A stretch of DNA of 64,000 nucleotides, from assembly GCA_001792895.1 (NCBI GenBank), contig MARA01000004.1:1426001-1490000 (forward strand), given 5' to 3'. Origin of the DNA: Lentinus brumalis (lineage: Eukaryota > Basidiomycota > Agaricomycetes > Polyporales > Polyporaceae). Positions 42,577 to 54,406 of this stretch are shown in pieces. Each line of letters starts with the position of its first letter. Position 1 is the stretch's first letter. A model generated the notes under the pieces. It did not search any database and was not told the DNA's origin. It worked only from the letters and a program-made list of their open reading frames with translations. A program made the position numbers and the translations under genes.

Positions 42577-45500
42577 CTATGGAATCAAGCGGTTGAGAGA
42601 AGGATCCTGGTTAACCATGTTGCGGATGAAGCCCACGCCAGAGTCCTCTGATGGTGCCGGTGAGGCGAGAGTCTTCGTGTTGTTGGGAGTCGTGGTCACG
42701 CGCGTCGCCGCACTGGTCTGAGACATGTTACGGGCCCGCTTCGGAACAGGAGTCGGGGCCGGCGATCGTGTACTGCTGTCCCATGTTGGCCGGTCCCGAG
42801 TGATGGTGACCTTGACAGACTCTTCCAAGTGCGGCGTAACCTTTCGGTTCGTCGGTGTCGGTGCTGTCCTCCGACTCGCTGGCCGAGCCGGATGGGGTAC
42901 CTCCGTCGAGACCAGTCGAGTGCCGAACTTGGCGTTCGCGGACGACTCCCGGGCATAGGCAGTGGTAGGGGTGGCCGTGCGACGCGCACCATTGGAAGGG
43001 GGGACCTTGGGCTTGACGACAGGCTTCTGGAGCGTAACCTTGTCGGCGCCCCAATAAGAGAAGCTCATCTTGCTCTTTCGATCAGAATCATCCGACTCCG
43101 CGCCCTGGTCCTCGTCATCGTCCGGCATGGGCACGATACGGGGCTGGACACCGGAATGAACCTGCTGCCGCAGTTTGACCGTCCTGAACATCAAAAGATT
43201 AGTACGTTGTAGTGCGACATGTCGGATATTCACTGACTCTTCCATGGAGATTACCCCCTCCCGAGGCTGAACAACATCTCCAATACTCCAAGTCTCAATC
43301 TGTAGTAATCCGGAATGGTGAGAATATGTCCCGAGGTAGGATGTATGGTCACCTGACCTTGATGAACTTGTACAAGTTCCGAGGCTTGGTGTGTAAACCC
43401 CTCCGCCCGGTAGTAGCGTACTTCGCCTTGCCTTGGAGCTCCGGGAGGGAGTTAGTCCGCGAGTTCGGACCTCCTGCGCCCAGAGGTAGCGACGTAGTCC
43501 CTGTCCGCTGACATCGCAGGACGACGTCGTTGAACACGACCAACCATACGTCTTTCTTGCCACCGACGCCATTACTGTTCGACTGCAACACGTCGCTGAG
43601 CCGCTTGAACGAACTCTTCCCCTTGACGTTCTTCGAGTTTTGTGATGCAAGTGGGGGAGAGGATTTGTGTGCCGTCGGGTCAGTCAGCGGATTGACGCCA
43701 ACCACAGGCCGCTCCTCGACGAGGACTCGTGACGGTTTCGGGACCATGAGCTGCTTGACCTTGTCAAGACCCTCGATACGTGCGAACACATCACGCGTCT
43801 TGTCGCGCTCCTCCTTCTGGATCTTCTCATCCTCGATACTCCGCACGATCGTCTCGACCTCGGCAACCATCTGAAGTGTGCTCTCGTACTCGAACGTGCT
43901 CGGGTCGGTGTGGTAGAGAAGGTTCTGGAAGAGGAGGGGGTACTTGAGCAGCCGCTGGAAGGGTTTCGAAAGCGAGATCGCGAAGCCAGTTTCGCCTTTC
44001 TCAGACGCGGTAACCTCGAGCTTTTGCATATACTGGCAAACTTTCATCCATTGATCCGCGTCCTGCTTCTTCGGCTTCTTGCTCGCAGCTGCAAGTGAGA
44101 GTGCGTTGTCGACCTGTTCCAACGCGCGCTCGAGATGCAACACGTATGTGGCATAACAGTGGAGGATATGTGACTACGTCCGGTAAGTGTCAATATAACT
44201 TACCTGAGTTGATATGCACTTACATTCGACACGAATACATCCGCCAACGACCGTACCAGTGGGTATTGGTCCTCGTATCTCTTCCGCAAGCCTTCGCTGA
44301 GACGGATGTGACCTTCGAGGATACCACCCTCGATAACTTCCAGGCATTTCCGAAGGTCTTCGGGCAAGTGTGCAGGAGGAACCGCTCCCTGTATGACCGT
44401 TTCTGGACCAGTCGAGCTCTTCTTGAACTTCCGTAGCACACGAGTTGTGCCAGTGCCATTCGTCTTCATGGAAGGTGAGTGCTCATAATCGCGATCCCGG
44501 TCGCCCATGAATGACTGTCGCCCTAGCGAGTGGGTCGAGGAGCTCATCTGATTAGCGCGAGGTGGAGGAGGTAGGGACTGGTGCGAACGTGAAGGGAAGG
44601 GTAGAGTGGTCCCGAACTTGCCAGTTCCTGACTTTGCCGCAGTTGTGCCGTAAGGTGACCGCGGATGGTTATGCTTGGCTGCCAGAGACATGGTGACAGT
44701 CTTCTGTCGTGAAGAGTGGAAGGCCGCACCCATGCGGTCGTCGGCCTCCTCTTCTTCTGCCGAATTCATGGACTCGCCGTCGATATTTGGATGGTTATCC
44801 CGAGGCGAGTCTTTGCCCATGGGCACAGGAGACTCAGAGCGCTCGCCGGTTGGAGAGTGAAGGAAACGGGCGGCTATAGGGAGATGGTCGAGAGATTCCG
44901 GAGGGGTGTCGGAACGGTTGTATTCATCGTATACGCCCAAGGGTGTTGTGCCCAGGGGAGTTGGGGATGAGACGGGCGGCACGGGTGACGCGATGAATGG
45001 GTGGAGGAGAGGCTCAATAAAAGTCTCCTTCATCTTCAGCAGCTCGGATACGTATCTGCAGGACGTTCACAACAGGAACCAAGAGGTGTATGGGTATGAT
45101 ACGCACCGTTCTTCGCTAGCTACAATCTCCCACAACACCTCCTGTCGTGTCCGTTCTCGCTGACCGAGATTGGACACAAGATCCTCCTCTGCAACTTCGC
45201 TCCATGATTGCGCTGCGAGAATGCGGCTGCTCGCGTTACTCATCTGAGAATAAGGAGTTCCAGAACGTAACGACTGGTGAAGGGACGCCTCGTAGTTCTT
45301 TGCAGGGTACGGGGAGGTGGCTGTCCGTGTGGAAGCAGCCTTGTTGGACTTGAGCGTGGAAGCGACATCTGTCCGGGACGACGCAGCGGTGGAGGTGGAT
45401 CCACGCGTCTCCTTGCCATGGGCCGCGTGGAAACGCGACACAGTTGACTTTGCCGCGGCATTAGTGGGTGTGGGGGTATTCGCGTCAGGAAGGGCGCGGT

Positions 45501-45968
45501 CTTGAAGAGGCCCTGGGGTTGGAGGAGGAGATAAGAACGCAACCTTCTTCTGCGCGTCCGCGCCCGTCGTGCCGTTCGCGGTCTTGCGCGAGCTGCGGCC
45601 CGTTGAATCGGATGAACCCTCTGTGCGCGAGGACTGTTTCGGACCTGGTGCGGGCTCAGAATCTGCCGGAAGGTTCTCCTTGGTCTCGGTGGCAGGAAGG
45701 GATGGATTGGCAGCGATGGGCGTAGTGGTGACGGAGGACTCCGTGGAGGACGACGAGGGCTCGCCAATGGGTGGTAACGGGCGAACAGACAATTCTGGGA
45801 GAGGCTTGTACGAGTTTATGGAGTTGGGAGTCGACGCCGCGTGTTGCTGAGGGGCCAGTCAGGGAGGGGAGGGAGTTGGGGTATCTTCTCCTTCGGAGTG
45901 TCCTTGTCCTTGTCTTTCTCCTTGCTGCCCGCGAGGCCGCGGTTGAGACGGGTGAGGAAAGCCTTCAT
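42577..45968 (-). CDS. RhoGEF (Dbl-homology domain) protein
   Basis: Likely start ATG 45968 (MKAFLTRLNRGLAGSKEKD), stop 42577. A long Ser/Thr/Pro-rich N-terminus ends at the DH domain, split by a disordered insert: RQEVLWEIVASEERYVSELL, then RYEDQYPLVRSLADVFVSN, HLERALEQVDNAL, and the conserved helix SLSKPFQRLLKYPLLFQNLL. A PH-like region follows (KDVWLVVFNDVVLRC ... NLYKFIK) and a basic disordered tail (VKVTITRDRPTWDSS). Known: DH-PH proteins load GTP onto Rho/Cdc42 GTPases to control polarity. The first ~30 codons and the next block are one frame apart at GGCCCCTCAG (about 45855-45865); either an indel or an unplaced intron. Confidence 0.85.
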
Positions 45969-46197
45969 GGGCTGATGTGCGACAGCGTGCCTCGCTGTCG
46001 AGGCAGCTTGACGGAGGAAGCGTCGGCAGAGGCTGCGGGATGGGAGGAGGAGCGTGGAGACGGCGCGCGCTGCCTACGCCGGTGCAGTTGCGACAAGCAC
46101 CGTGACACCCGCTGTGACTCCGTGATCCGTGACCGATGTCGCATCTGGCGCTCTCCGCCTCGACGTTGCCTCGTGGTCCAGTCTGCTTCGTTCCACC

Positions 46198-47090
46198 ATG
46201 TCCCTCCGCCCGGCGCACGAAACAAAGCACATCCCTCTTCTCGACTACCCGTTCAGAGACCACGTCTTCCATCTCGCGCAACGCGATAACGGCGCAACAA
46301 ATGGCACCGGCCTGTGGCTTGGTGCCCAGTGCCTGACCCTCTATCTCGCCGACCTCCTCAAAAACAAATCACCATCTTCCGGCCTGTCTGCCGGTGCGAA
46401 CCGCCCAAGAGTCATCGAGCTAGGAAGCGGCATAGGTCTCTCCGCGTGCGTCTTGATCGCCGTCTCCTCTGATCAACGACCTACACCGCCGTCGCTTTGT
46501 TTTCTCTGCGATTGTTCTGCAGGCTCGCATTGGCATCTATCGGCTGGGACGTCATTGCAACCGACCTACAAGATGTCATCTCTGCCGTACTCTCAAGCAA
46601 TATATCCCGCAATCGCGTGCAGCTCCCTCCCAGCTCCGGCGGCATAGAAGTGCGAGTGCTCGACTGGACTGTACCGCCTGACCTATGGGTGTGGGATGAT
46701 CCCCAGTCGATCGCCTCTCACTGCGTTGAGAAGTCACTTGCGGTCCACCAGCATCCCATCTTAGCACCTCCGTTCGATCTCATCATCTCATCCGATACCC
46801 TCTATTCCGCGGCCTTGGTCACGCCGCTCCTACGTGCTCTTCACGAACTGTGCAAAGTTTCCATCGCGTCCTCGCCAGAAGTCCGATCTCCGCCAATATA
46901 TCTCTGTGTAGAGCGCAGAGATCCTGGTCTGATGGACCATGCACTCTCCGAAGCGCGAGATACTTGGAAGTTCAAGGTGGAACGGGTGCCTCACAAGCGG
47001 CTGGCGAGAGCCATGGACAAGGGCGGAGCTCGCTGGGAGAAGGGCGAGTGGGACGACGTAGAAATATGGAAGCTAAGTCTTCATACATAG
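46198..47090 (+). CDS. METTL21/EFM-type protein lysine methyltransferase
   Basis: Two exons, 46198-46445 and 46523-47090, 271 residues. Seen: an N-terminal GTGLWLGAQCLTLYLADLL (the WLGA/WxxA motif before motif I), SAM-binding motif I RVIELGSGIGLSALALASIG followed by VIATD, and the family motif FDLIISSDTLYS. Near the C-terminus are YLCVERRDPGL and WDDVEIWKLSLH. Known: this seven-beta-strand family methylates lysines of elongation factors and other proteins; yeast Efm6 is one candidate relative, but I cannot assign the substrate. Start chosen at MSLRPAHETKHIP; the gene is divergent from the RhoGEF, 229 bp between ATGs. Confidence 0.85.
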
Positions 47091-47439
47091 GACCGAGTTC
47101 GGGGAGGGTATAGAGGTGGTAATCTTGGGGCAATTTCAGTAGTACAGGTATATAGTCAATGTCAGAGTCATTACCGTGATGTATCGTTCGTCGTAATGGT
47201 CATCACCTTCCCATGTTGACTACGACTCGGTGGGTAGCTGGATCCTTGGCATGCTGGGGGTGCAACGCAAGCGGACATTTATAAGGGGCCCTTCCATTGA
47301 AACAGTGGTGGCCGTCGCGAGCCCCCTTCAATGGAAGCCGACAGCAGGAGCGGCTTCCCGGTGGTAAGACGGTCGCTATGATCTAGAAGAGGTACGGCGT
47401 CGGGAATGGTAGGCCTGTTATGTGCGCGCACCACACGAC
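47091..47439. other. spacer, no supported gene
   Basis: Tail-to-tail gap between the methyltransferase and the EF-hand-like gene. Confidence 0.5.
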
Positions 47440-48138
47440 TTACGAGTTTGCTCCAGTCAAACGAGGATCAGTGTCGGAGTCTTCTCGCCGCGTCGCTACC
47501 AGTCGTAGTGTTCTATCGAAACCGTGCATGGACTGCATGGAAGAGAGTAAGAGCATGTAGCGGGTGGAACATGGAGACTCACGAGGTCTCTCCAGGTCTC
47601 TTCCTCGTCGTTCTCGGTTTGTAGCTGATAGACTTGCATGAACCCCTTAAATCTGGAGGGTAATATTGAGATGGGTGTGCGAGCCTAGACAGGAAGTGTT
47701 CCCAGACTGACGTTAACCCGCCATCGTCGGTGACATCCATGAACTCCAGCAGTTCTTCCTTTGTGTCCTCATCGAAAGGCGCGCCATTCGTATCTCTTGC
47801 CCACGCATCGAGACCTTCCTCAGAGAGGTATGCTCCCTCCGGTGGCTCAAGAAGCCCTCCATTCGCCTGCACAGGGTTTGGCCTCGGAGTGCAATACTTC
47901 GCAAAGATATGCTGCAAGCACGCCTCTAGCTGCACGCTCATTGTGAACCATCGACTTCAGCTTCGCATCGACCATTATAGCTCACCTGTTCAGAGATAGC
48001 TCCGTCATCGTCCAGCAATTGCACTCCTGCCTCCGGGGCATTTCTCCTTCCTTGCCTTGAGTCCGGCTCAGGCGTCTCGGGGCGCGGAGACTGGGTCCCG
48101 GCGCGAAGCTCCTCGATATCGCGGTGCATTCTGGACAT
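47440..48138 (-). CDS. EF-hand-like protein of unknown function
   Basis: Four exons resolved: 47986-48138, 47712-47929, 47583-47652, 47440-47532; 177 residues. Seen: an N-terminal disordered segment, a helical LEACLQHIFAKYCTP, the block LSEEGLDAWARDTNGAPFDE, then MDVTDDGGLTFKGFMQVYQL, which fits one EF-hand loop and helix, and ENDEEETWRDL plus HGFDRTLRLV at the C-terminus. The latter half resembles the EF-associated region of Miro GTPases (GLTLxGF ... ETTW ... FGYxxxLxL), but no GTPase domain is present. Calcium binding is inferred, not shown. Divergent from PRP28 (273 bp between ATGs). Confidence 0.75.
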
Positions 48139-48411
48139 CTGACTGCGCGAGTGACGCGTGAAGTTCTCGGGTGTTTACGAGCAAGAATGGATATGTGGGA
48201 GACGATGGCGGCGACCCACGGCGGAGGTCAGGTCTGAGTACCTGAGTGCGTGCAAGTGGCAAAAGAATGAACGAACGACGTATGTCCCGATTAGGCAGAG
48301 GGTCCCCCACGTGGGCCGTGTGGATCGGGCGCGGGGGTGCAACGCGGAACCGAGCCTCGAGCAGCGAACTTACTGAGCTCTTTTGACTTCCACCTCCACT
48401 TGACGACTATC

Positions 48412-51285
48412 ATGGCTGCCAGATCAGAGCCGTTGTCCATCGAGTCTTTGCTTCAGAAGCAACGTGAAGAGAAGGAAGCCGCTGCGAAGGTGTGTGTAGC
48501 CTGTTTGGGAGACTTCATCCAATGATTGACTCTGCTCGTTTCTTGCAGCCAAAGTTCCTCACCAAGGAACAGCGCGCGCAGCTCGCCATCGAGAAGCGTC
48601 AGCAGGAGATTAGGGAGCAACGCGAGAAGGAAGAGCGCGCCAAGAAGGATCGAGAGGCTCTCGAGCGGGGGGTCGAGGAGGTCCGGCAGAGGGAACGAGA
48701 ACGGGAGCGTGCCTCGAGATATGGCGGTGGTGGTGTTGGTCGCAGTGCGTTTTCTGACCTCACTCATGATGCCTCCATCTCACTTGTTCTATGCAGATGA
48801 CGATCGCTATGGCAGGGACAGGGACAGGGAGAGTCACAATAACAGAGACAGAGATCGCGACCGTTACGATAGCAGGCGCGAACGCGATAGGCGGCCTCAA
48901 GATGACCGAAGAGGTGGCAACTACCAGGGCGTTCCTACTGGTCCCAGAGCGGATCGTGGTAGTGGCAGAGCTCCTCCTACCGGTCCGTCTACGGGTGCCG
49001 CTCCTTCATCTTCCATGCCTCCCCCTCCCCCTCCCGGCTCCATTGGCGCAACCCGCACAACGGAGAGCTCTGAAGACTACGTCCCACCCATGACTCACGA
49101 CGAGCTGGAGTCAGTCCGCTCGCGCTACCTTGGCGTGGACAAGAAGAAGCGGAAGATTCGCAAGATGAACGACCGCAAGTTCGTGTTCGACTGGGACGAG
49201 CAAGATGACACCTACAGCGCTGACACACCCTCAGCCATTGGCAGTCAGCGTCAGGGCGCCCAGGTTGGCTTCGGGCGTGGACATATCGCTGGCATGGACG
49301 ACGCTGGAAGCGCCGTTGTGCCTGGTCGACCCACTGGAGATGGAATGGTTTTGGCGGATCCGTTCGAGAAGAGGAAGGCTCTCAGAACCGGTCTCGACGA
49401 GAGGCATTGGTCGGAGAAGAGTCTTGAGGAAATGCGGGAACGAGACTGGCGTATCTTCCGTGAGGACTTCAGTATTGCCGCCAGAGGTAAGTCTTCGCCT
49501 TGCAGCCATGCTCCGGCGCGTTGTGGTCCTGACTACGCTGTCGACAGGTGGACAAATCCCCCATCCTCTGCGGTCATGGAGAGAGTCTACCATTCCAGTG
49601 GAGATACTCGACATCGTTGACAAGATTGGGTACAAGGAGCCTTCGCCTATCCAGCGGCAAGCGATCCCAATCGGTTTGCAGAACAGGGACATCATTGGTA
49701 TCGCGGAGACTGGTACGTTCAACCAGAATGGTCTTGACACGAACATATCAGCTTATCAGTATGTTCGTAGGTTCCGGTAAGACGGCTGCCTTCGTGATTC
49801 CGATGTTAGCATTCATCTCGAAACTCCCGCCCTTCAACGACGACAACAGACATCTCGGTCCTTATGCACTTATCATGGCGCCTACTCGTGAACTGGCACA
49901 ACAGATTGAATCCGAGACGAAGAAGTTCGCAACCCATCTAGGATTCACCTGTGTCTCCATTGTCGGAGGTGTACGTATTGTTTTATCTCATATGGTCTGC
50001 CTCGCACGCTAATCACGGTTGGTTCTATAGCGCTCTGTAGAAGAGCAGCAGTTCAACCTGAGGTCCGGTGCGGAGATCATCATCGCAACCCCCGGTCGTC
50101 TCAAGGACGTCATCGAGCGGCACGTCATCGTCCTCTCTCAATGTCGCTACATCGTCATGGACGAAGCCGACCGGATGGTCAACTTGGGTTTCGAGGTCGA
50201 CCTTACGTTCATCCTGGACAAGTTGCCTTCTGACACGATGGAGGGTGAGGACAAGAGTGAACAGATGGATGTCGACGGCGAGACAATGATCAAGAAGGGA
50301 CGGACCCGTGTAACGACTCTCTTCTCTGCTACCATGCCGCCTCCTGTCGAGCGGTTGGCGAAGAAGTACCTCAAGAAGCCCGCCATCATCACGATCGGTG
50401 AGGCCGGTCGTGCGGTTGACACTGTGGAACAAAGGGTCGAGTTCGTCAATGGAGACGAGAAAAAGAAGTGCGTATTGTCACTCAGGTCCCATCGGCGAGC
50501 GTGCTGATAGGCGTAACGCAGGCAACGCATGTTGGAGATCCTCAACAGCGGACAGTTCAACGCACCGATCATCATATTCGTCAACCAGAAGAAGACCGCC
50601 GACATGGTTGCCAAGGATCTGCAAAGAGCAGGTGTACGTACCATCATTGCCTCCGTAGAAGTCTAAGCTCATCCTGCTCTATCAGTGGAACGCTGCGACC
50701 TTGCACTCTGGAAAAACCCAGGAGCAGCGAGAAGCAGCTTTGCAAGCCCTTCGGACAGGCGATTCCGACCTTCTCGTGGCTACAGATCTTGCCGGACGTG
50801 GTATCGACGTGCAGGATGTCAGTCTCGTAATCAACTACCAGATGGCAAACACCATCGAGGCTTATGTTCACCGCATCGGTACGTTCCTGTACTGCTACCG
50901 GCGGTATTGTTAGCTGATGCACACCGCCTGACCCTCAGGTCGTACTGGTCGTGCGGGCAAACTAGGAACTGCAATCACGTTTCTCTCAAACGATGACGAG
51001 GAAGTCATGTACGTACCTGAGTTCTATCGTCATCGTGGCGTCTGTTATCACACATGGGGGCTGACCTGCTTTCTTCTTTGCGCAGGTACGATCTCAAGCA
51101 AGGCACGCACCCTTCCTTTGACGGTCCCTCGAGATATGGCCAGCTGACCATCGCCTTTTCCTTATGCAGAGATCTCCAAGAGCCCGGTGTCAAAGGTGCC
51201 CAACGAGTTGGCGAGGCACGAGGCTGCCCAGCACAAGGTCTCGAGAGAGATGAAGAGAAAGAGAGATGCCGACGACCTGGGTTGA
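48412..51285 (+). CDS. PRP28: spliceosomal DEAD-box RNA helicase Prp28
   Basis: Removes U1 from the 5' splice site so U6 can pair there. ATG 48412, stop TGA 51283-51285, about ten exons. Seen: an N-terminal coiled, Glu/Arg-rich segment; an RD/DR-rich stretch as in U5-100[20 protein letters not shown] and [121 protein letters not shown]; and [11 protein letters not shown]. Near the end is a 17-nt exon (51086-51102) followed by a GC-AG intron (51103-51169); without it the reading [16 protein letters not shown] breaks. Confidence 0.95.
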
Positions 51286-53427
51286 TGTCCGGCGGGGTTC
51301 GCGGTGTTTGGCATGGGCGTGGTGCGTCTTCTTCATTGGCAGCTCAGAGAACGGAAAGTATGGAGGGTGTCATGGACGAACGTGCTACGAGAATATCCGC
51401 TATTTTGCAGGTCATTGGACAGGACAATATGTTTGCGCCATGAGGAACTCTGCGTGGTCGCCCGGAACGAGCTGCAGGTGAGTCCTTGGCATGGGGATCT
51501 CGTCTAATGCCATTGTTGCGCCCAGCCTGAGCTGCTCTTGGGTCGGAGGTTCAAACGTTCACCACCGACGGTGACCCAGGTCCCAGTATGTACGCTGATG
51601 TGCTCGACCTGCAGATGGCCCCTGGCTCAGCGTCTTGGTCTCGCGGCCAGACCTTCTTCAGTCGTCGCGACTTTCTTGGGTTACGAAGTTTGCCATGCGC
51701 AGTCGTCGATCAAACCATACTGTACCTCCCCGGACCGGGACCGAAGCTGCAAAGTTTGCCCCACACGCGCCACCATCAGCCACCAGCGTGCCTTAGCCAA
51801 CGTTCCACGTTGTGTCCAATGATTGCGGTACGGTGCTCTTAGCGCGTCGTACCAGCCCGCTCGCCCCTTGGGGTCCTTGTCAATCTGGGTGGGCGCATGG
51901 CGGCCTATGGCGGCATGGCTGGCGGTGGCACGTTTCTCGATGACGCGATGGTGAGCAAATCAGCGCCAGCGTGGAAATATCCCGACTTGTCGGGGACCGG
52001 CGGCATGGCAGTTACGATACGCATCATCGCGGGGAGGGTGCGAGCACGAGGCATGAGCTCAGCGATCGTCGGGGACTCGGGAGGCTTCCGAAGTGCCCGT
52101 CCCGAGGCCCTCCTCCGAGTCTGAGCCCGGCGAATTCGATCAGGGGCGCCAGGCCGTGCAAGAAAAATTTGTGGGTCCGTCTGCGGCAACTTTGCGCTGG
52201 TGGCAGGCCGGAGAATGCAAAGCACATCTGCCTGACAGAGTGGGGCAGCGAGGATTTTCCCGGGGCCGCATGCGACGCCGTCGTATCGATCTTTAGTGTG
52301 GGATGCAGCGAATGGCGTCGTGGTTGGCCATGACGCGTTGACGAAGGTTGACGAGCGCTGCAAGCGAGCGGGGTGTACTGTACGGACACGGTCGACCGTC
52401 GGGTGGAAGTTCGAGATCGTCGCGCTCGTCGTTGCTGGCAGCAACACCGTTGTATGATACATAGGGCCTGCATTGCACGGAGAAGCACTCGAAAATTATG
52501 ATCAAGAGCCCGGCCGCTCGAGCCTGGCAGACGGTGCGGCCTCTACTTCCCGGTGTTTGCATCCACGTATCGATTTGCCGAAACCCTCCAGCAGAGGATA
52601 GAGGTGATCCGGTCTCGGAAGGCGTCGGCGTCGGGGAACTGGAGGGAACTGGCACACCCTCTTCTGCGGTCTCGCTACTCACCGTTCCACCCGAAGCTGG
52701 ATGCGGTGCTCCTACTTGAGCATCGCCAGAACCCGACGAGCAGGCCATCCATGTGGCACCAAGATGGGCCCCGAAGACAATACACATTTTTCCCCGAGTC
52801 CCTCGGTTACGAGGCGTTAGCCAACACGCCGACCAGGGGAGGCTCCTCGGCTTTGTGCGCGCATGTACGTACCCGCGTGCTAAACATAGAGCTCGAACTG
52901 TCTCTGGAGAAGAGGAACCCGGCTCGGATAAGCACCACCTGAATGGTGCCTTGAGCGCAGGCGACCAGGAGAGCATGTAATAGGTGCCAGGGACGTTGGA
53001 GACATAACCGGCTACCCGACTCGGAGAGTGTCACTTCGGACCTCGGGAGTACGGGAAGGGCGTAATACTCAACTCAACAAGCACTGTTCGGACGACCGCT
53101 GCATACAGTAACGGGGAGCTGGAGTCTCGGGACAAGCCAGGGCCAGAAGCCCGATGCCGCGGCGTATGCACCCGGGTTCGAAGCAGGCATGTTCTCGCAA
53201 TTGTGCGATGTGCGATGTGCGAAGTCCGAAGTCCGAACCCGAAGCAAAGCGTCACCGTGCCTCGAGGTCGCGCAGAGTCGGCTTCGGTGGGTTCGGGGTC
53301 CAGGTCCCGTTGCAGCTTGCAAGTTGCAGGCCGTGTGTGCATCTCGGGCACCGTGCGGACTCCGCGAGGATCAGACATTAATCTTTGGAACGCTGGGATG
53401 CACGTCCGGGGATGACAGAGACGAAGG
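51286..53427. other. 2.1-kb region without a supported gene
   Basis: Contains the PRP28 3' flank. Long open frames exist on the minus strand (52293-52976) and plus strand (52553-52942), but none has recognisable motifs or convincing introns. Direct repeats of GTGCGATGTGCGAAGTCCGA type lie near 53200-53240. Confidence 0.4.
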
Positions 53428-54406
53428 TTATTGGACTGCTGTGCAATACATGTAGTAGAGCCTGCGTGCATTCGAGATCACGTCGAACAGACACAGACCA
53501 CAGACGACTGTGAAGGGAGCCGAGAAACGCCAGACCTATCCAGCGTCGACCATCGACAGCGTAGCAGGATGAGATGACCGGAACCGCACACCAGTATAGG
53601 TACATACATGCATGTACTGGCGGCTGGCGCGAGTGCATCTCACCTTCGAGCATCCGGCCAATCTCGCCTCCCTGATCGGAGAGGAATGCTTGTACAGTCG
53701 CCAAGAGCGACTCGGGTACTTCTACCGCCTTCGCAACGGAGCGAAGACTGTCGAACAGACTGTGCTGCAGTGACCAGTCGAGCGGGCGGAGGAAGTTTTG
53801 CATTGCGTGGACGTCCATCCGCTCGGCGTGATACGCACTGCCCGATCTATCTGTATCATTGTATGGTCGAAGCGTGCTCTTGATACGCTCGAACGCCGAG
53901 CAGCGAGAAGTGGCACGCCCCTGCTCGCTGCTCGGAACTGGTGTGGGATGAAGACGAGCTTGATCGTCGCCATCATTGCGTCCGCGGCCGACTTCGGAAA
54001 CTCGGATGTCATGAGCCAGTTGACGATGTTCGAGCGGTGATCCTGATGCGCATCCTCGATCAGTGTCCTCGCTGATTGCACAGTTGCCACACGGTTCTCG
54101 AGCTGCACAGGATGATATCTGCAATGACGATGACATGCACATGGGTGACGGGGATTAGTACACCAAAGACCCTGCAAGGAGCAGAAGAGGGGGAGATCGC
54201 GCGCAGGGCGCGTACGATGCCCTTGGTACAGCTTGGTACTTACAGCATCATGCATCCCCGCAGCTGCAGCAGACGCCACGCCCGCAAGTGCAGCTCTCGA
54301 GACTCGCACACACTGTATAACGCGCTGCACACAAGTGGTCCGTGGGCAGTCACCGCAACGTCAACGGTTGCGCTTCCCACTTCCGCGGCTCGATATGAGT
54401 CGACAT
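53428..54406 (-). CDS. hypothetical helical protein
   Basis: Not recognised. Likely start ATG 54406 (MSTHIEPRKWEAQPLTL), intron, then VIQCVRVSRAALAGVASAAA, a second intron (GTAAGTACC...CCTGTGCAG), then LENRVATVQSARTLIEDAHQ and RSNIVNWLMTSEFPKSAADA. A further block in another frame reads MQNFLRPLDWSLQHSLFDSL, KAVEVPESLLATVQAFLSDQ, GGEIGRMLE, and after an intron a hydrophobic C-terminus VVCGLCLFDVISNARRLYYM. Several borders are canonical GT-AG and phases agree, but the junction near 53930 is unresolved. Mostly alpha-helical. Confidence 0.5.

Noticed and set aside
52293..52976. 227-codon minus-strand open frame
   Set aside because: No motif, no introns in a genome where most genes have them, and stops chance-free only because of high GC.
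53160..53190. Possible tRNA B box (GGTTCGAAGC)
   Set aside because: No matching A box or cloverleaf pairing could be built around it.
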